Source: Fibrobacter sp. UWR2
GTDB taxonomy: Bacteria > Fibrobacterota > Fibrobacteria > Fibrobacterales > Fibrobacteraceae
DNA length: 64,000 bases
NCBI RefSeq assembly: GCF_002210285.1
Contig: NZ_MWQE01000001.1
Location: 372,001 to 436,000 of the forward strand
Direction of reading: 5' to 3'
Shown: positions 40,155 through 49,623 of the stretch, in pieces
Layout: each line of letters opens with the position of its first letter
How positions within the stretch are numbered: the first letter of the stretch is position 1
The notes under the pieces: model-generated
Seen by the model: only the letters and a program-made list of their open reading frames with translations
What the model was told of the DNA's origin: nothing
Database searches by the model: none
Made by a program: the position numbers and the translations under genes

Positions 40155-43124
40155 ATGAAATCCTTTGGTGTAATGTTTGGCGCTCTCGCTTGTGCGGTTA
40201 CTCTCGCCTTTGCCTCTGCAGACAATCCGCTTACGCTTTGGTACAATAGCGACGCGGGTACGGAATTTACGAATGCGCTGCCGATAGGTAACGGCTACAT
40301 GGGCGGTATCGTCTATGGTGGCGTCACGAAGGATATCATCGGCCTGAACGAGAGCACGGTCTGGTCGGGCGGCCCGGGCGACAACAACAAGCAGGGTGCG
40401 GCAAACCACCTGAAGGATGCCCGCGACGCCATGTTCCGCGGGGACTACCGCACGGCGGAATCCATCGTCTCCAACTACATGATTGGCCCCGGCCCTGCGA
40501 GTTTCCAGCCGGTAGGCGACCTCGTGATTACCACGTCGCATTCGGGGGCCACGAATTACCGCCGCGAACTCGACCTCAAGACAGCCATCGCGAAGACGAC
40601 TTATACGAGCGGGGGAGTCAAGTACACGCGTGAATACTTCGCGAGTTATCCGGACCACGTGATTGTCATTCGTCTGTCTGCAGACAAGTCGGGATCGGTG
40701 AGTTTCGGCGCCACTATGACCACCCCGCATCGTTCAAACAAGATGTCGAATAGCGGGAACACTCTCATTTACGACGTGACGGTCAATTCCATCAAGTTCC
40801 AGAACCGCCTGAACGTGGTTGCTGACGGCGGTACGGTTTCTGTTGCGAACGGGAACATCAATGTGCAGGGCGCGAATTCCGCAATGCTCGTGCTCACGAT
40901 TGCGACAAACTTCAAATCGTATAATGACGTGAGCGGCGACCCGGGCGCTATTGCTGCCGACATCATGAGCAAGGTGAAGGGCAAGTCCTACGATGACCTG
41001 CTTGCAGCGCACCTGAAGGATTACCAGACCATTTTCAACCGCGTGAAAATTGACCTGGGCACCGCCGACGCGAGCGCGGGCGATGTCACCAGCACCCGAG
41101 TGAAGAACTTCAATTCCACGAACGATCCCTCGCTCGTAGAACTGCATTACCAGTTTGGCCGCTACCTGCTGATTGCGAGTTCGCGCAAGGGCGGCCAGCC
41201 CGCTAACCTGCAGGGCATCTGGAACAAGGATACGAACCCGATGTGGGGGAGTAAGTATACTACCAACATCAACCTCGAAATGAACTACTGGCCGGTAGAG
41301 ACGGCTAACCTTGGCGAATGTGTTTGGCCGCTCATCGATAAGATCAAGAGCATGGTCCCGCAGGGCGAAAAGACTGCGAAGGTGCATTGGGGCGTAGACG
41401 AAGGTTGGGTGGAACACCACAATACCGACCTCTGGAACCGTACTGCCCCGATTGATGGCGCATGGGGCTTGTGGCCCTCTGGCGCTGGCTGGCTCAGCAC
41501 GCACCTCTGGGAACATTTCCTTTTCAACCCGACGGACAAGGCTTACCTGCAAGATGTTTACTCCACCATGAAGGGCGCGGCGCTCTTCTTCGTGAACAGC
41601 CTTGTGGAAGAACCTGAAACCGGCCACAAGTATCTGGTGACTGCCCCGAGCGATTCTCCGGAAAACGACCATAGCGGTTACAACGTCTGCTTTGGCCCCA
41701 CGATGGATAACCAGATTATCCGCGACGTACTGAACTACACCATCGAGGCTTCCAAGATTCTCGGCGTTGACGAGGATGTGCGCGCCAAGATGGAAGCGAC
41801 TGTCAAACGCTTGCCGCCGACAAAGACCGGTAAGTACGGACAAATTACCGAATGGCTCCAGGACTGGGATGACCCGAACAACAAGAACCGCCATATTTCG
41901 CACCTGTACGGCCTTTTCCCGAGCGCACAGATTACGCCGGAAGAGACTCCTGACCTGATCAAGGGTGCAGGCGTTACGCTGAAACAGCGCGGCGACGATG
42001 CGACCGGCTGGTCTCTCGCGTGGAAAATCAACTTCTGGGCCCGCATGCACGACGGCGATCACGCCTACACGATGATCCGCATGCTCCTTACCCCGAACAA
42101 GACGTACAACAACCTGTTCGATGCGCACCCGCCGTTCCAGATTGATGGCAACTTTGGTGCGGTCTCGGGCGTGAACGAGATGCTCATGCAGAGCCATAAC
42201 GGCCGCATCCAGCTCCTGCCGGCGCTCCCATCGCAGTGGAAGGACGGTAGCATCAAGGGTATCCGTGCCCGCGGTGGTTTCGAAATCGATTCCATGGCCT
42301 GGAAGGGCGGCAAGCTCACGTATATTGCCATCAAGTCCGATGTGGGCCAGACGCTGAACTTGGTCAGCGGTACGAATACCTTCACGACTACGACGGTCCC
42401 CGGCAAGATTTATGAATTCGATGGCAATTTGAAACTCACGAACCAGCCGTTTGAGCCGGTGACCATCCCGGGCAAGATTCAGGCCGAAAGCTACATCGCC
42501 ATGGACGGCGTGCAGATCGAACCCGATGCTGATGGCGAGCCGAATCTGGGTTGGATTAACGCTGGCGATTTTAGTGAATACCTGGTGAAGGTCCCGACTG
42601 CAGGCACCTACACGGTTACGGCCCGCGTGGCGAGCGAGGCTGAAGAATCCTCGACCATCACGATAACGGATTCTACCGGCAAGGCGCTCGCGACCCTTAC
42701 GGTAGACCCCGAGAAGACGAACGGATGGAACGACTGGTACGAGACTTCGGCCACCATCGCCCTTGGCGCAGGCGAGCAGAAACTCCACTTCGAGTATTCC
42801 GGCGCAAGCGACTTCCTGATGAACTTTGACTGGTTTAGCATTGAAAGCGACCCGTCACCGATTCGCCCGAGTGTCCAGATGGCGAACATGCTCTCGGTGC
42901 GCCCGGTATCGTTGGCGCGGGGCTCCGTCGGCCTCATGGTGCATGCCTCGGATGATTTTGAGGTGCATCTCTACGGCATGAACGGAAACCTTATCGCTAG
43001 CCAGCGCGGTACGGGCAATGCGTTTGTCGAATTTGGCGAAAGCGAAAAACTCCCGCAGGGCAACTACATTGCGGTCGTAAAGAGCGGAAAACTCCAGAAA
43101 ACGCTGCGCGTCAGGGCTTTCTAG
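40155..43124 (+). CDS. Secreted GH95 alpha-L-fucosidase/galactosidase with CBM6-like module and BTD
   Basis: 989 residues. Signal peptide ~1-22 (LAFASA). GH95 domains in order: N-terminal beta region ([37 protein letters not shown]), linker, (alpha/alpha)6 barrel with INLEMNYWP (the Asn residues that activate water), WEHFLFNP and the general base in [14 protein letters not shown]95 inverting enzymes release alpha-1,2-L-fucose or alpha-L-galactose, for example from xyloglucan. A CBM6/35-like sandwich (~770-895; [10 protein letters not shown]) is followed by a BTD (~905-989; [15 protein letters not shown]). Start 40155 follows GGAGAACGT. Confidence 0.93.
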   Translation: MKSFGVMFGALACAVTLAFASADNPLTLWYNSDAGTEFTNALPIGNGYMGGIVYGGVTKDIIGLNESTVWSGGPGDNNKQGAANHLKDARDAMFRGDYRTAESIVSNYMIGPGPASFQPVGDLVITTSHSGATNYRRELDLKTAIAKTTYTSGGVKYTREYFASYPDHVIVIRLSADKSGSVSFGATMTTPHRSNKMSNSGNTLIYDVTVNSIKFQNRLNVVADGGTVSVANGNINVQGANSAMLVLTIATNFKSYNDVSGDPGAIAADIMSKVKGKSYDDLLAAHLKDYQTIFNRVKIDLGTADASAGDVTSTRVKNFNSTNDPSLVELHYQFGRYLLIASSRKGGQPANLQGIWNKDTNPMWGSKYTTNINLEMNYWPVETANLGECVWPLIDKIKSMVPQGEKTAKVHWGVDEGWVEHHNTDLWNRTAPIDGAWGLWPSGAGWLSTHLWEHFLFNPTDKAYLQDVYSTMKGAALFFVNSLVEEPETGHKYLVTAPSDSPENDHSGYNVCFGPTMDNQIIRDVLNYTIEASKILGVDEDVRAKMEATVKRLPPTKTGKYGQITEWLQDWDDPNNKNRHISHLYGLFPSAQITPEETPDLIKGAGVTLKQRGDDATGWSLAWKINFWARMHDGDHAYTMIRMLLTPNKTYNNLFDAHPPFQIDGNFGAVSGVNEMLMQSHNGRIQLLPALPSQWKDGSIKGIRARGGFEIDSMAWKGGKLTYIAIKSDVGQTLNLVSGTNTFTTTTVPGKIYEFDGNLKLTNQPFEPVTIPGKIQAESYIAMDGVQIEPDADGEPNLGWINAGDFSEYLVKVPTAGTYTVTARVASEAEESSTITITDSTGKALATLTVDPEKTNGWNDWYETSATIALGAGEQKLHFEYSGASDFLMNFDWFSIESDPSPIRPSVQMANMLSVRPVSLARGSVGLMVHASDDFEVHLYGMNGNLIASQRGTGNAFVEFGESEKLPQGNYIAVVKSGKLQKTLRVRAF

Positions 43125-43168
43125 GCTGGCTTGCGCACCACTGCCTGCTGGTTCATGATTTTTTGGCG

Positions 43169-43195
43169 AAATTCCCCGTTTTTCGGGGAATTTTT
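43169..43195 (+). terminator. Terminator of the GH95 gene
   Basis: Stem AATTCCCCG / CGGGGAATT around T5, then TTT. It ends 13 bases before element 8. Confidence 0.88.
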
Positions 43196-43207
43196 GCTTT
43201 TGGCGCA

Positions 43208-43273
43208 TTGACAAGTTATCCATAGGAACTGGCCTTTTTCATGTAATTTTCCGGCCTGTTGAAAATATCTTTA
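43208..43273 (+). promoter_or_regulatory. Island upstream element 8 (GH43)
   Basis: Element 43208-43231 (TTGACAA, then core ATCCATAGGAACTG), the closest to consensus; ATATCTTTA starts at 43265, 34 nt after its end. Confidence 0.65.
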
Positions 43274-43321
43274 GAATGGTGTGAAATATATACCCGCCTT
43301 TCGGGCGAAAGGGATGTAACA

Positions 43322-45388
43322 ATGAGATTTGAAAAAGCGATAAAGACTGCTACGGTTGCTTTGGGTTTCGGACTTGCGTCTACGGCTTTTGCCGAAAACC
43401 CGCTTATTCAGACATATTATTCTCCGGACCCGGCGCCTGTGGTGTTTGGCGATACGCTTTGCACCTATTCCGGCAACGACGAGGGCGGTAGCTTCTTCAC
43501 GATGCACGGCTGGCGCGTCTCTTGCACCACGGATATGGTGAACTGGACCGACATGAACACCCTCATTTTGGAAGCGGGTGATTTTAACGGTTCTGCCAAG
43601 AAAAACGGCGACTGGGCATCTCAATGTATTCGCCGCAATGACAAGTACTATTATTACGTGACCGTGGAATCTACCCGCGGCGGCCGCGCCGTCAACGTGG
43701 CCGTGTCCGACAAGAAGGAAGGCCCCTTCAAGGATGCCCTGAACGGCAAGCACTTGGCGGGCCCCAACTGGGACTACATCGACCCCACCGTATTTATTGA
43801 CGACGATGGCCAGGCATGGCTCTACTGGGGTAACCCCAAGCTCTATTACTGCCCCCTCAAGGAGAACATGATTGAATGCGCAAGCGAAATCAAGGTCTCC
43901 GACATGAGCGGCTTTAACGGCAAGTATACCGAAGGCCCGTGGATTCACAAGCGCGGCAAGAAGTATTACATGATTTACGCTGCCGGTGGCATTCCAGAAT
44001 CCATTGACTATTCTTGGAGCGATTCTCCGACGGGCCCCTGGACTTACAAGGGCGTCATTATGCCAAGTAGCGAACCGGGTGCCGCGTTCACCGTCCACTC
44101 CGGCATTGTCGACTTTAAGGGCCGCAGCTTCTTCTTCTACCACAACCAGAAGAACGTGAAGGGCGGCGGCTACAGCCGTTCTACCGCCATCGAAGAATTC
44201 ACTTGGAATGCCGACGGTACCATTCCCACTATTCGCGCCACCAACAATGGCGTCGTGAAGCCCATCAAGAATCTTGACCCGTTCGTGCGCGTGGAAGCCG
44301 AAACCAAGGCTTGGGTTGGCGGCATGACTGTCAATACGTCGGGCGGTTACACCATCATCGAGCATGTCGGTGCCGAATACGGCAATGTGTTCCTCACCAA
44401 GATGAACAGCGGGTTCTACACGAAGGTGCGCTCCGTAGACATGGGCGACGGTGCCGACCGCATTATCGTTTGCACCAGGGGTAACGGCGGTAAGCTTGAA
44501 CTCCATGCCGGTTCCGAAAACGGCGCTCTCCTTGCATCCATGAATATCCCTGCAAGTTCTGCTTGGGAAGAACATACCTTCGACGTGACCGATGCTGCCG
44601 GCGTCGACGACCTGTTCTTTGTCGTCAAACAGGGCGGTTTCGATTTCGACTACTGGTATATGGAAAGCGAAAAGACTGCCGTTCCGCAGACGCCTTACAA
44701 GGGCACTGCCGCTGCGGTTCCGGGCAAGATCGAGGCTGAAAACTACGACGAAGGCGGCCACAACAAGGCCTTCTACGACAACGACCGCGAAAACCAGGGC
44801 AAGGCCTACCGCGAAGACGAGGTCGACGTGGTGGATATCAGCGATTCCAAGTGCGGTGACGCTGCCTGCACGGGCTACGCCATCGGCTACACGCAGGCGG
44901 ACGAATGGGTGGAATATACTATAAATGTCACTGCCGATGCCAAGTACGATGTCACTGCGAACATCGCGACTGCGTTCGAGACTGCCGGTATGCAGCTGTT
45001 TGTTGACGACAAGGCGGTTACGGATGCGGTTACATTCGAAAAAGTAGACTCTGTTTTCACCACCTACAAGGTTGTCGATGTGGGCTCCGTGGAACTCAAG
45101 AAGGGCGAACATGTGCTCAAGCTCCTGATTACGGGCGACTACCTGAACGTAGACTGGCTCCAGTTTACCGACCCGAACGGCACGATTTCCATTGCGAAGG
45201 ATGTGCACCTCGATGTTCATGCCCAGACCACGTTCGATGTCTACGGGCTTTCGGGCCAGTACATGGGCCGTGTGGAATTGCAGGGAGAAACTGTTGCCAA
45301 GGCTTTGGCCCGCGACGGTTTTGCCCGCGGAATCTACATGGTGCGTGACCTTGGGCATTCGAAGGCGTTCCGTGTGCAGGTAAAGTAA
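43322..45388 (+). CDS. Secreted GH43 arabinofuranosidase/xylosidase with two CBM6 and BTD
   Basis: 688 residues. Signal peptide ~1-21 (STAFAE). The five-bladed GH43 domain (~22-325) holds the three acids: Asp in YYSPDPAP, Asp in YIDPTVFIDDDG and Glu in KYTEGPWIHK. The subfamily resembles XynD-like arabinoxylan arabinofuranosidases. A first CBM6-like sandwich (~330-458; VRVEAETKAWVGG) is unlike the second, island-type CBM6 (~463-610; VPGKIEAENYDEGG, EWVEYTINV). BTD ~615-688 (FDVYGLSGQYMGRVE). It would remove arabinose or xylose from arabinoxylan; specificity is not visible. Start 43322 is 10 bases after a GGGATG site. Confidence 0.93.
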   Translation: MRFEKAIKTATVALGFGLASTAFAENPLIQTYYSPDPAPVVFGDTLCTYSGNDEGGSFFTMHGWRVSCTTDMVNWTDMNTLILEAGDFNGSAKKNGDWASQCIRRNDKYYYYVTVESTRGGRAVNVAVSDKKEGPFKDALNGKHLAGPNWDYIDPTVFIDDDGQAWLYWGNPKLYYCPLKENMIECASEIKVSDMSGFNGKYTEGPWIHKRGKKYYMIYAAGGIPESIDYSWSDSPTGPWTYKGVIMPSSEPGAAFTVHSGIVDFKGRSFFFYHNQKNVKGGGYSRSTAIEEFTWNADGTIPTIRATNNGVVKPIKNLDPFVRVEAETKAWVGGMTVNTSGGYTIIEHVGAEYGNVFLTKMNSGFYTKVRSVDMGDGADRIIVCTRGNGGKLELHAGSENGALLASMNIPASSAWEEHTFDVTDAAGVDDLFFVVKQGGFDFDYWYMESEKTAVPQTPYKGTAAAVPGKIEAENYDEGGHNKAFYDNDRENQGKAYREDEVDVVDISDSKCGDAACTGYAIGYTQADEWVEYTINVTADAKYDVTANIATAFETAGMQLFVDDKAVTDAVTFEKVDSVFTTYKVVDVGSVELKKGEHVLKLLITGDYLNVDWLQFTDPNGTISIAKDVHLDVHAQTTFDVYGLSGQYMGRVELQGETVAKALARDGFARGIYMVRDLGHSKAFRVQVK

Positions 45389-45408
45389 AAGAACGAATTT
45401 GATGTATG

Positions 45409-45449
45409 GGGCCGGCTCCGCAATAGCGGGGCCGGTTCTATTTTTTTTT
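45409..45449 (+). terminator. Terminator of the GH43 gene
   Basis: Stem CCGGCTCCGC / GCGGGGCCGG (one G-U pair) around AATA, then TTCTA and nine T. Confidence 0.85.
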
Positions 45450-45546
45450 GCCGTTTGCGCCATATTACGGGATTTTTGAGACCCGATTTGTAAACCTTTG
45501 TAACTTTTTGGGGCTTTTCGGATACGGGGGTAAACAAAAAACGCCC

Positions 45547-45566
45547 GTGTTTTCAGGTGAAAACAC
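45547..45566. promoter_or_regulatory. Perfect 20-bp operator-like palindrome before GH9
   Basis: Arms GTGTTTTCA and TGAAAACAC around GG, 17 bases before TATACTT (45584). The position would block or recruit RNA polymerase. Confidence 0.5.
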
Positions 45567-45649
45567 TTTTGTATCCGCGGACTATACTTGTCCGAGTCAT
45601 CCGAGTTTAATTTTGAATGTGGAAACAAGGTGTGAAAGGGAAGGTTCCT

Positions 45650-47521
45650 ATGACTTCGAAAAAAGTAACGATTCTTTCGGCACTCGCCGTAACGGCGACG
45701 CTTGCCGCAACATCCTACCAGAATCAGGTAGGGTTCATCTCCAAGGCTCCTAAGCAGATAGCCGTTGTGGACGCTGCCGGAAAGGACGTCGTGTTCAGGG
45801 ATGCCGAAGGCAATTCCGTGTTGACGGTTACGGCTCCCGAGGCTTCCATGTGGGCCCCTGCAAACCAGGAAGCCTCCCTCGTCGATTTCTCGGAACTTAC
45901 CACGCCGGGGACATACCGTGCGTTTGTCGGTGACGATTCCATAGGCCACCCCATCAACATTTCGGATAATGCGCTTGAAGGCGTGACGAAGGCTTCCCTG
46001 AAGTTCTTCTACTTCCAGCGTTCGTCAATGGAACTCACCGAGGAATATGCCGGAAAGTATGCCCGTGCCATGGGCCACCCGGATACGGCAGTGCTGTACC
46101 ATGAATCTACCGGCAAGGAAGACCTTACTGCGACCTTCAATGGTTCCAAGGGCTGGTACGATGCCGGCGACTACGGCAAGTACGTCGTGAACTCGGGCAT
46201 TACCACCTATACGCTCTTGCAGCTTTATCAGCACAACAAGGCGTATTTCGATACGCTCAACCTGAATATTCCTGAAAGCAAGAACGATGTGCCTGATATT
46301 TTGGACGAAATTCGCTGGAATATTGAATGGATGCTTACCATGCAGGACGATGACGGTGGCGTGTTCCACAAGCTTACGACCAAGCAGTTTGCCGGCATGG
46401 TCTTGCCCGAAAAGGCGACCTCCAAGCGCTTTGCCATTGGTAAGAGTATTACCGCTACCTGGGATTTTGTGGGCGTGACGGCTCTCGCTGCCGATATCTA
46501 CAAGCGTTTCGATGCCGAATTTGCGGAAAAGTGCGCGAAGGCTGCCGGTGCGGCCCGCTGGTGGGCGACCTTGCATCCGTATGATTACTTTACCCAGCCG
46601 AAGGATGTCGGTACCGGAAGCTATACGGACGGCAGCGCTGTCGACGAAAGGATGTGGGGCGCCGCGGAACTTTACCGCATTTCTGGCCTGCCCGAGGTTC
46701 TCGAGGACCTGCACAAGTTCAAGCTGATCAACAATCGCCGCAAGTTGCAGGGTTGGCAGACCGTGTATGCCCTGGCGGCATTTACCATGGCCACGAACCC
46801 GCAGGTTTTTGACCAGGAAGATGTCGATTCCGCCAAGATTCTTATTTTCACACTGGCTGACAGCTATATCAAGGAACTCAACAATGGATTCGGGCTTGCT
46901 ATCGGCAACGAGGATTTCTACTGGGGTTCCAATAGCGTCGTGGCGAACAAGGGTATGGTCCTTATCCATGCCTATATCCTGAGCGACGACAAGAAGTACC
47001 TTGATGCGGCCCAGGGAATCCTGGATTACCTGCTGGGCAGGAACCCGCTGGACCTCTCGTACCTGACCGGATGGGGCGTAAACCAGGTCATGAACCCGCA
47101 CCACCGCCCGAGCGAGGGCGATACCGTCGTGGCGCCAGTTCCGGGTATGCTTGTGGGTGGCCCGAATTCCACTGCAGATGACTGCGCCAAGAAGTTTATT
47201 GATGCAGATGCTCCCGCCAAGTCCTTCTACGATAATTCCTGCAGCTATGCGACGAACGAAGTCGCTATCAACTGGAACGCACCGTTTGCCTATCTCGCCG
47301 GATCCTTGCAGGCAATCTATGCGACGGGTAAAAAGTACGAGGTGGGCGGCGAAAAGCCGGAAACCTTCACGGTCGATGCAATTCCTGGTAAAAAGCCCGG
47401 TGTAAAGACCTTCGTTGCCGGTGACAGGCTCGTGTTCAAGGACAATGCCGTGCGTCTGGAAAGGACTCTGAAAGATGGGACGAAGTCCTACTTCGACCTT
47501 CGCGGTAAGGTAATCCGCTAA
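45650..47521 (+). CDS. Secreted GH9 endoglucanase
   Basis: 623 residues. Signal peptide ~1-20, then an N-terminal Ig-like CelD_N domain (~21-108; YQNQVGFISKAPKQIAVV) and the GH9 (alpha/alpha)6 domain (~110-565). Catalytic residues: Asp171 and Asp174 in GWYDAGDYGKY, the loop NPHHRPS, and the acid Glu537 in YATNEVAINWN. It cleaves cellulose by inversion. A short C-terminal tail (~575-623; DNAVRLERTLKDGTKSYF, ending GKVIR) is Arg/Lys-rich and sorting-like. No CBM6. ATG 45650 follows GGGAAGG. It ends the island, three bases from the convergent coaE stop. Confidence 0.95.
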   Translation: MTSKKVTILSALAVTATLAATSYQNQVGFISKAPKQIAVVDAAGKDVVFRDAEGNSVLTVTAPEASMWAPANQEASLVDFSELTTPGTYRAFVGDDSIGHPINISDNALEGVTKASLKFFYFQRSSMELTEEYAGKYARAMGHPDTAVLYHESTGKEDLTATFNGSKGWYDAGDYGKYVVNSGITTYTLLQLYQHNKAYFDTLNLNIPESKNDVPDILDEIRWNIEWMLTMQDDDGGVFHKLTTKQFAGMVLPEKATSKRFAIGKSITATWDFVGVTALAADIYKRFDAEFAEKCAKAAGAARWWATLHPYDYFTQPKDVGTGSYTDGSAVDERMWGAAELYRISGLPEVLEDLHKFKLINNRRKLQGWQTVYALAAFTMATNPQVFDQEDVDSAKILIFTLADSYIKELNNGFGLAIGNEDFYWGSNSVVANKGMVLIHAYILSDDKKYLDAAQGILDYLLGRNPLDLSYLTGWGVNQVMNPHHRPSEGDTVVAPVPGMLVGGPNSTADDCAKKFIDADAPAKSFYDNSCSYATNEVAINWNAPFAYLAGSLQAIYATGKKYEVGGEKPETFTVDAIPGKKPGVKTFVAGDRLVFKDNAVRLERTLKDGTKSYFDLRGKVIR

Positions 47522-47522
47522 G

Positions 47523-48143
47523 TTATCCACCCAAAAGGGAATCCAGCTGCCGATTGAGGCTCTGGGTTCCTTCACTGTTTTCAATCATGTGCAGCGTTTT
47601 TCCCGGGAATCGCGCTGCATCGCAGATGCCGGCCTGGTCCAAGGTCCGGCGTTTTGCGTCTTCGGGGGCCATCCCGCGGGCGACAAGGCGCTCGAGGCGC
47701 GTCCCTTCGGGGGCGTCTACGATCCAGATTTCGTCAAGCATCCCGACTATTTCGGGAACACGCGAAAGGAGGGCCGCTTCCAGAAAGCGCGGCTGGCTTG
47801 CAGGCTTTTCGTTACCCGCGATGTTCCCCGAAGGCTCGTTGAAAAACGCTTGCACCGCCTGCGTCAGGTACGGGTAGACTGTGTTTTCCAGCTTGTTGCG
47901 GACGCTCTTGTCCGAGAAAGCCCGCTCTACAAAGAATGCACGGTTTACACCATCTTCGGCAAGGCATTCCGGCCCGAACGCCTCTGCAAGTTCTGCGCGC
48001 AGTTCCTTGCAGCCGCGGTACAGTTCGTGCACCTTGCTGTCGGTATCGAGAACGGCGTAGCCCCGCTCCCGCAGGAGCGACGAGACAAACGACTTGCCGG
48101 CACCGATTGTACCTGTGATACCGATTTTTCTCATGGTTTTCAT
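47523..48143 (-). CDS. coaE: Dephospho-CoA kinase
   Basis: 206 residues with the P-loop GITGTIGAGKS at the N-terminus, DTDSKVHELY (the Asp that contacts substrate), and RRTLDQAGICDA as lid region. It phosphorylates the 3'-OH of dephospho-CoA, the last step of CoA synthesis. Start MKTMRKIGITG (48143) has GGAAAA nine bases upstream; longer frames run into the upstream gene's stop. It follows the EamA gene on the same strand. Confidence 0.93.
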   Translation of the reverse strand: MKTMRKIGITGTIGAGKSFVSSLLRERGYAVLDTDSKVHELYRGCKELRAELAEAFGPECLAEDGVNRAFFVERAFSDKSVRNKLENTVYPYLTQAVQAFFNEPSGNIAGNEKPASQPRFLEAALLSRVPEIVGMLDEIWIVDAPEGTRLERLVARGMAPEDAKRRTLDQAGICDAARFPGKTLHMIENSEGTQSLNRQLDSLLGG

Positions 48144-48174
48144 TATAGCAAATTTTCCGGGCATGCCCCGGGAA

Positions 48175-49047
48175 CTACCCCTTGCCGAGCGAAATGAGGC
48201 AGAGGCCTGCTACAACTCCCAGCAGGGCGACGAACTTGAGCTTGCTCTTGCGTTCGCGGAAAATGATGATCCCGGCCAGAAAGCTGATGAATACGCTTGA
48301 ACGCCGGAGCACCGTGATGATGGAGATCAGGGCGTCTTCGTGGCTCACCGCAAGGAAATAGCAACGGTCTGCGATAATGAGGAGTGCTGCCACCGCCAAG
48401 AAACTCCAGCGGAACTGGAACGGGGTCGTCTTCTTGCGAGTCGGGAACCACGTGAATGCCGTCGTGATGAACTGCACCGCAAGCATGTAGATGCTGAACC
48501 ACACCTGAACCGTCATGGGCTCGAAGTTCATGCGCTGCAAGATGAATTTGTCGTAAATGCCACTGCAACTGGCGAGTATTGTCCCGATGAGCATGGACAC
48601 TACCCAGCCGTTGCTGAAAAAGTGCCCCATCTCCTTCCTGCCCGCGAGACTCAGCCCGATGTACGAGCACACGCAGAGGGCTATCCCCACCCACTGGAGC
48701 GCGAAGGGGCGTTCGCCCATGAACCCGACCGCAATCATGATGGTGAACAGGGGGGCGAGGGCGCGGATGGTCGTAGAAATGCTGAGCGGCATGTGCGCGA
48801 TGGCGTTGTAGGTAAATAGCCAACTCAGGCCTACAATGACCGCCTTGACCATCAGCAGCAGGTGGTCGTGCAGGGAAAGCGGTTCACAGTGCCCGGAGAG
48901 GAGTACCGGGAGCATAAAGAGGGCGTAAAAGGCGCTGCACAGGCAAAGTACCGGGCGGACAGCATTGTCCTGTACCGACTTTTTCTTGGCCAGGTCGTAA
49001 AAACCGAGAAAAACCGCTGAGGCAAAAGCCAGAATCAACCATGACAT
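48175..49047 (-). CDS. EamA/DMT family transporter
   Basis: 290 residues with ten membrane helices in two EamA repeats (~1-135 and ~148-288; the second ends [22 protein letters not shown], the usual glutamate-Arg motif before the last helix). Such proteins export amino acids or metabolites. The substrate is unknown. It probably heads a two-gene unit with coaE. Confidence 0.88.
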   Translation of the reverse strand: MSWLILAFASAVFLGFYDLAKKKSVQDNAVRPVLCLCSAFYALFMLPVLLSGHCEPLSLHDHLLLMVKAVIVGLSWLFTYNAIAHMPLSISTTIRALAPLFTIMIAVGFMGERPFALQWVGIALCVCSYIGLSLAGRKEMGHFFSNGWVVSMLIGTILASCSGIYDKFILQRMNFEPMTVQVWFSIYMLAVQFITTAFTWFPTRKKTTPFQFRWSFLAVAALLIIADRCYFLAVSHEDALISIITVLRRSSVFISFLAGIIIFRERKSKLKFVALLGVVAGLCLISLGKG

Positions 49048-49131
49048 AGCGCGCCAAATTTAGAAAAATGGCTTGCCAAACTTTACCACAATACTATTTT
49101 TCAAGCAGCAACAATCAACAAAGGAGCCCAC

Positions 49132-49572
49132 ATGGGTATCAAAGGTAAAGCAGCTTCCCTTCTCGAAGAGTTCAAGGCCTTCGCGTTCAAGGGAAATATC
49201 GTCGATATGGCTATCGGTGTTATCATCGGTGGTGCTTTCGGTAAAATCGTCACATCCTTCGTGAACGACATCGTGATGCCGAGTGTTACGGCCATCATCG
49301 CCATGGGCGGTGGCAAGGATGCCGGTGAAGGCCTCAAGGCTCTCGCGTTCACGACCGCTGAAGGCGTGACCATTCCGTACGGCAACTTCATTGGCGGCAT
49401 TATCGACTTCTTGATTGTCGCTCTCGTTGTCTTCATCGTGATGAAGAAGTTCCTCGGCTTCATGTCCAACATGCGTAAGAAGGAAGAAGCCCCGGCAGCT
49501 CCTCCGGCTCCTCCTGAGCCGAGCGCCGAAGAAAAGCTCCTCACTGAAATCCGTGACTTGCTGAAGAAGTAA
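49132..49572 (+). CDS. mscL: Large-conductance mechanosensitive channel
   Basis: 146 residues, normal for MscL. The N-terminal helix and TM1 ([37 protein letters not shown]) and TM2 ([23 protein letters not shown]) are canonical, with a short Pro/Ala-rich segment before the C-terminal coiled coil ([14 protein letters not shown]). It opens under membrane tension to release solutes. AAAGGAG precedes the ATG. It is monocistronic and followed by a terminator. Confidence 0.97.
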   Translation: MGIKGKAASLLEEFKAFAFKGNIVDMAIGVIIGGAFGKIVTSFVNDIVMPSVTAIIAMGGGKDAGEGLKALAFTTAEGVTIPYGNFIGGIIDFLIVALVVFIVMKKFLGFMSNMRKKEEAPAAPPAPPEPSAEEKLLTEIRDLLKK

Positions 49573-49594
49573 TTTTCCCGAATGTTTTCGGAAC

Positions 49595-49623
49595 GAAGAC
49601 CGCTGCAAGGCGGCCTTCTTTTT
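49595..49623 (+). terminator. Terminator of mscL (shared with convergent recF)
   Basis: Stem GAAG-A-CCGC / GCGG-C-CTTC around a short loop, followed by TTTTT. The last bases overlap the recF 3' end. Confidence 0.75.

Larger units (their letters stand above)
45389..45649. other. Leader region of the GH9 gene
   Basis: 261 bases without a gene. It holds the GH43 terminator (45409-45449), a 20-bp palindrome (45547-45566) and a TATACTT promoter-like core at ~45584. The island element is not found here. Confidence 0.5.

Noticed and set aside
43208-43236. TTGACA of the island element as a standard sigma-70 -35 box
   Set aside because: Seventeen bases downstream there is no -10-like sequence in any copy; the only common AT-rich core starts 34 nt after the whole element.
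43271-45949. 892-codon minus-strand open frame opposite the GH43 gene
   Set aside because: It is a shadow of GH43, whose catalytic residues and modules are clear; it also crosses the strong terminator at 45409.
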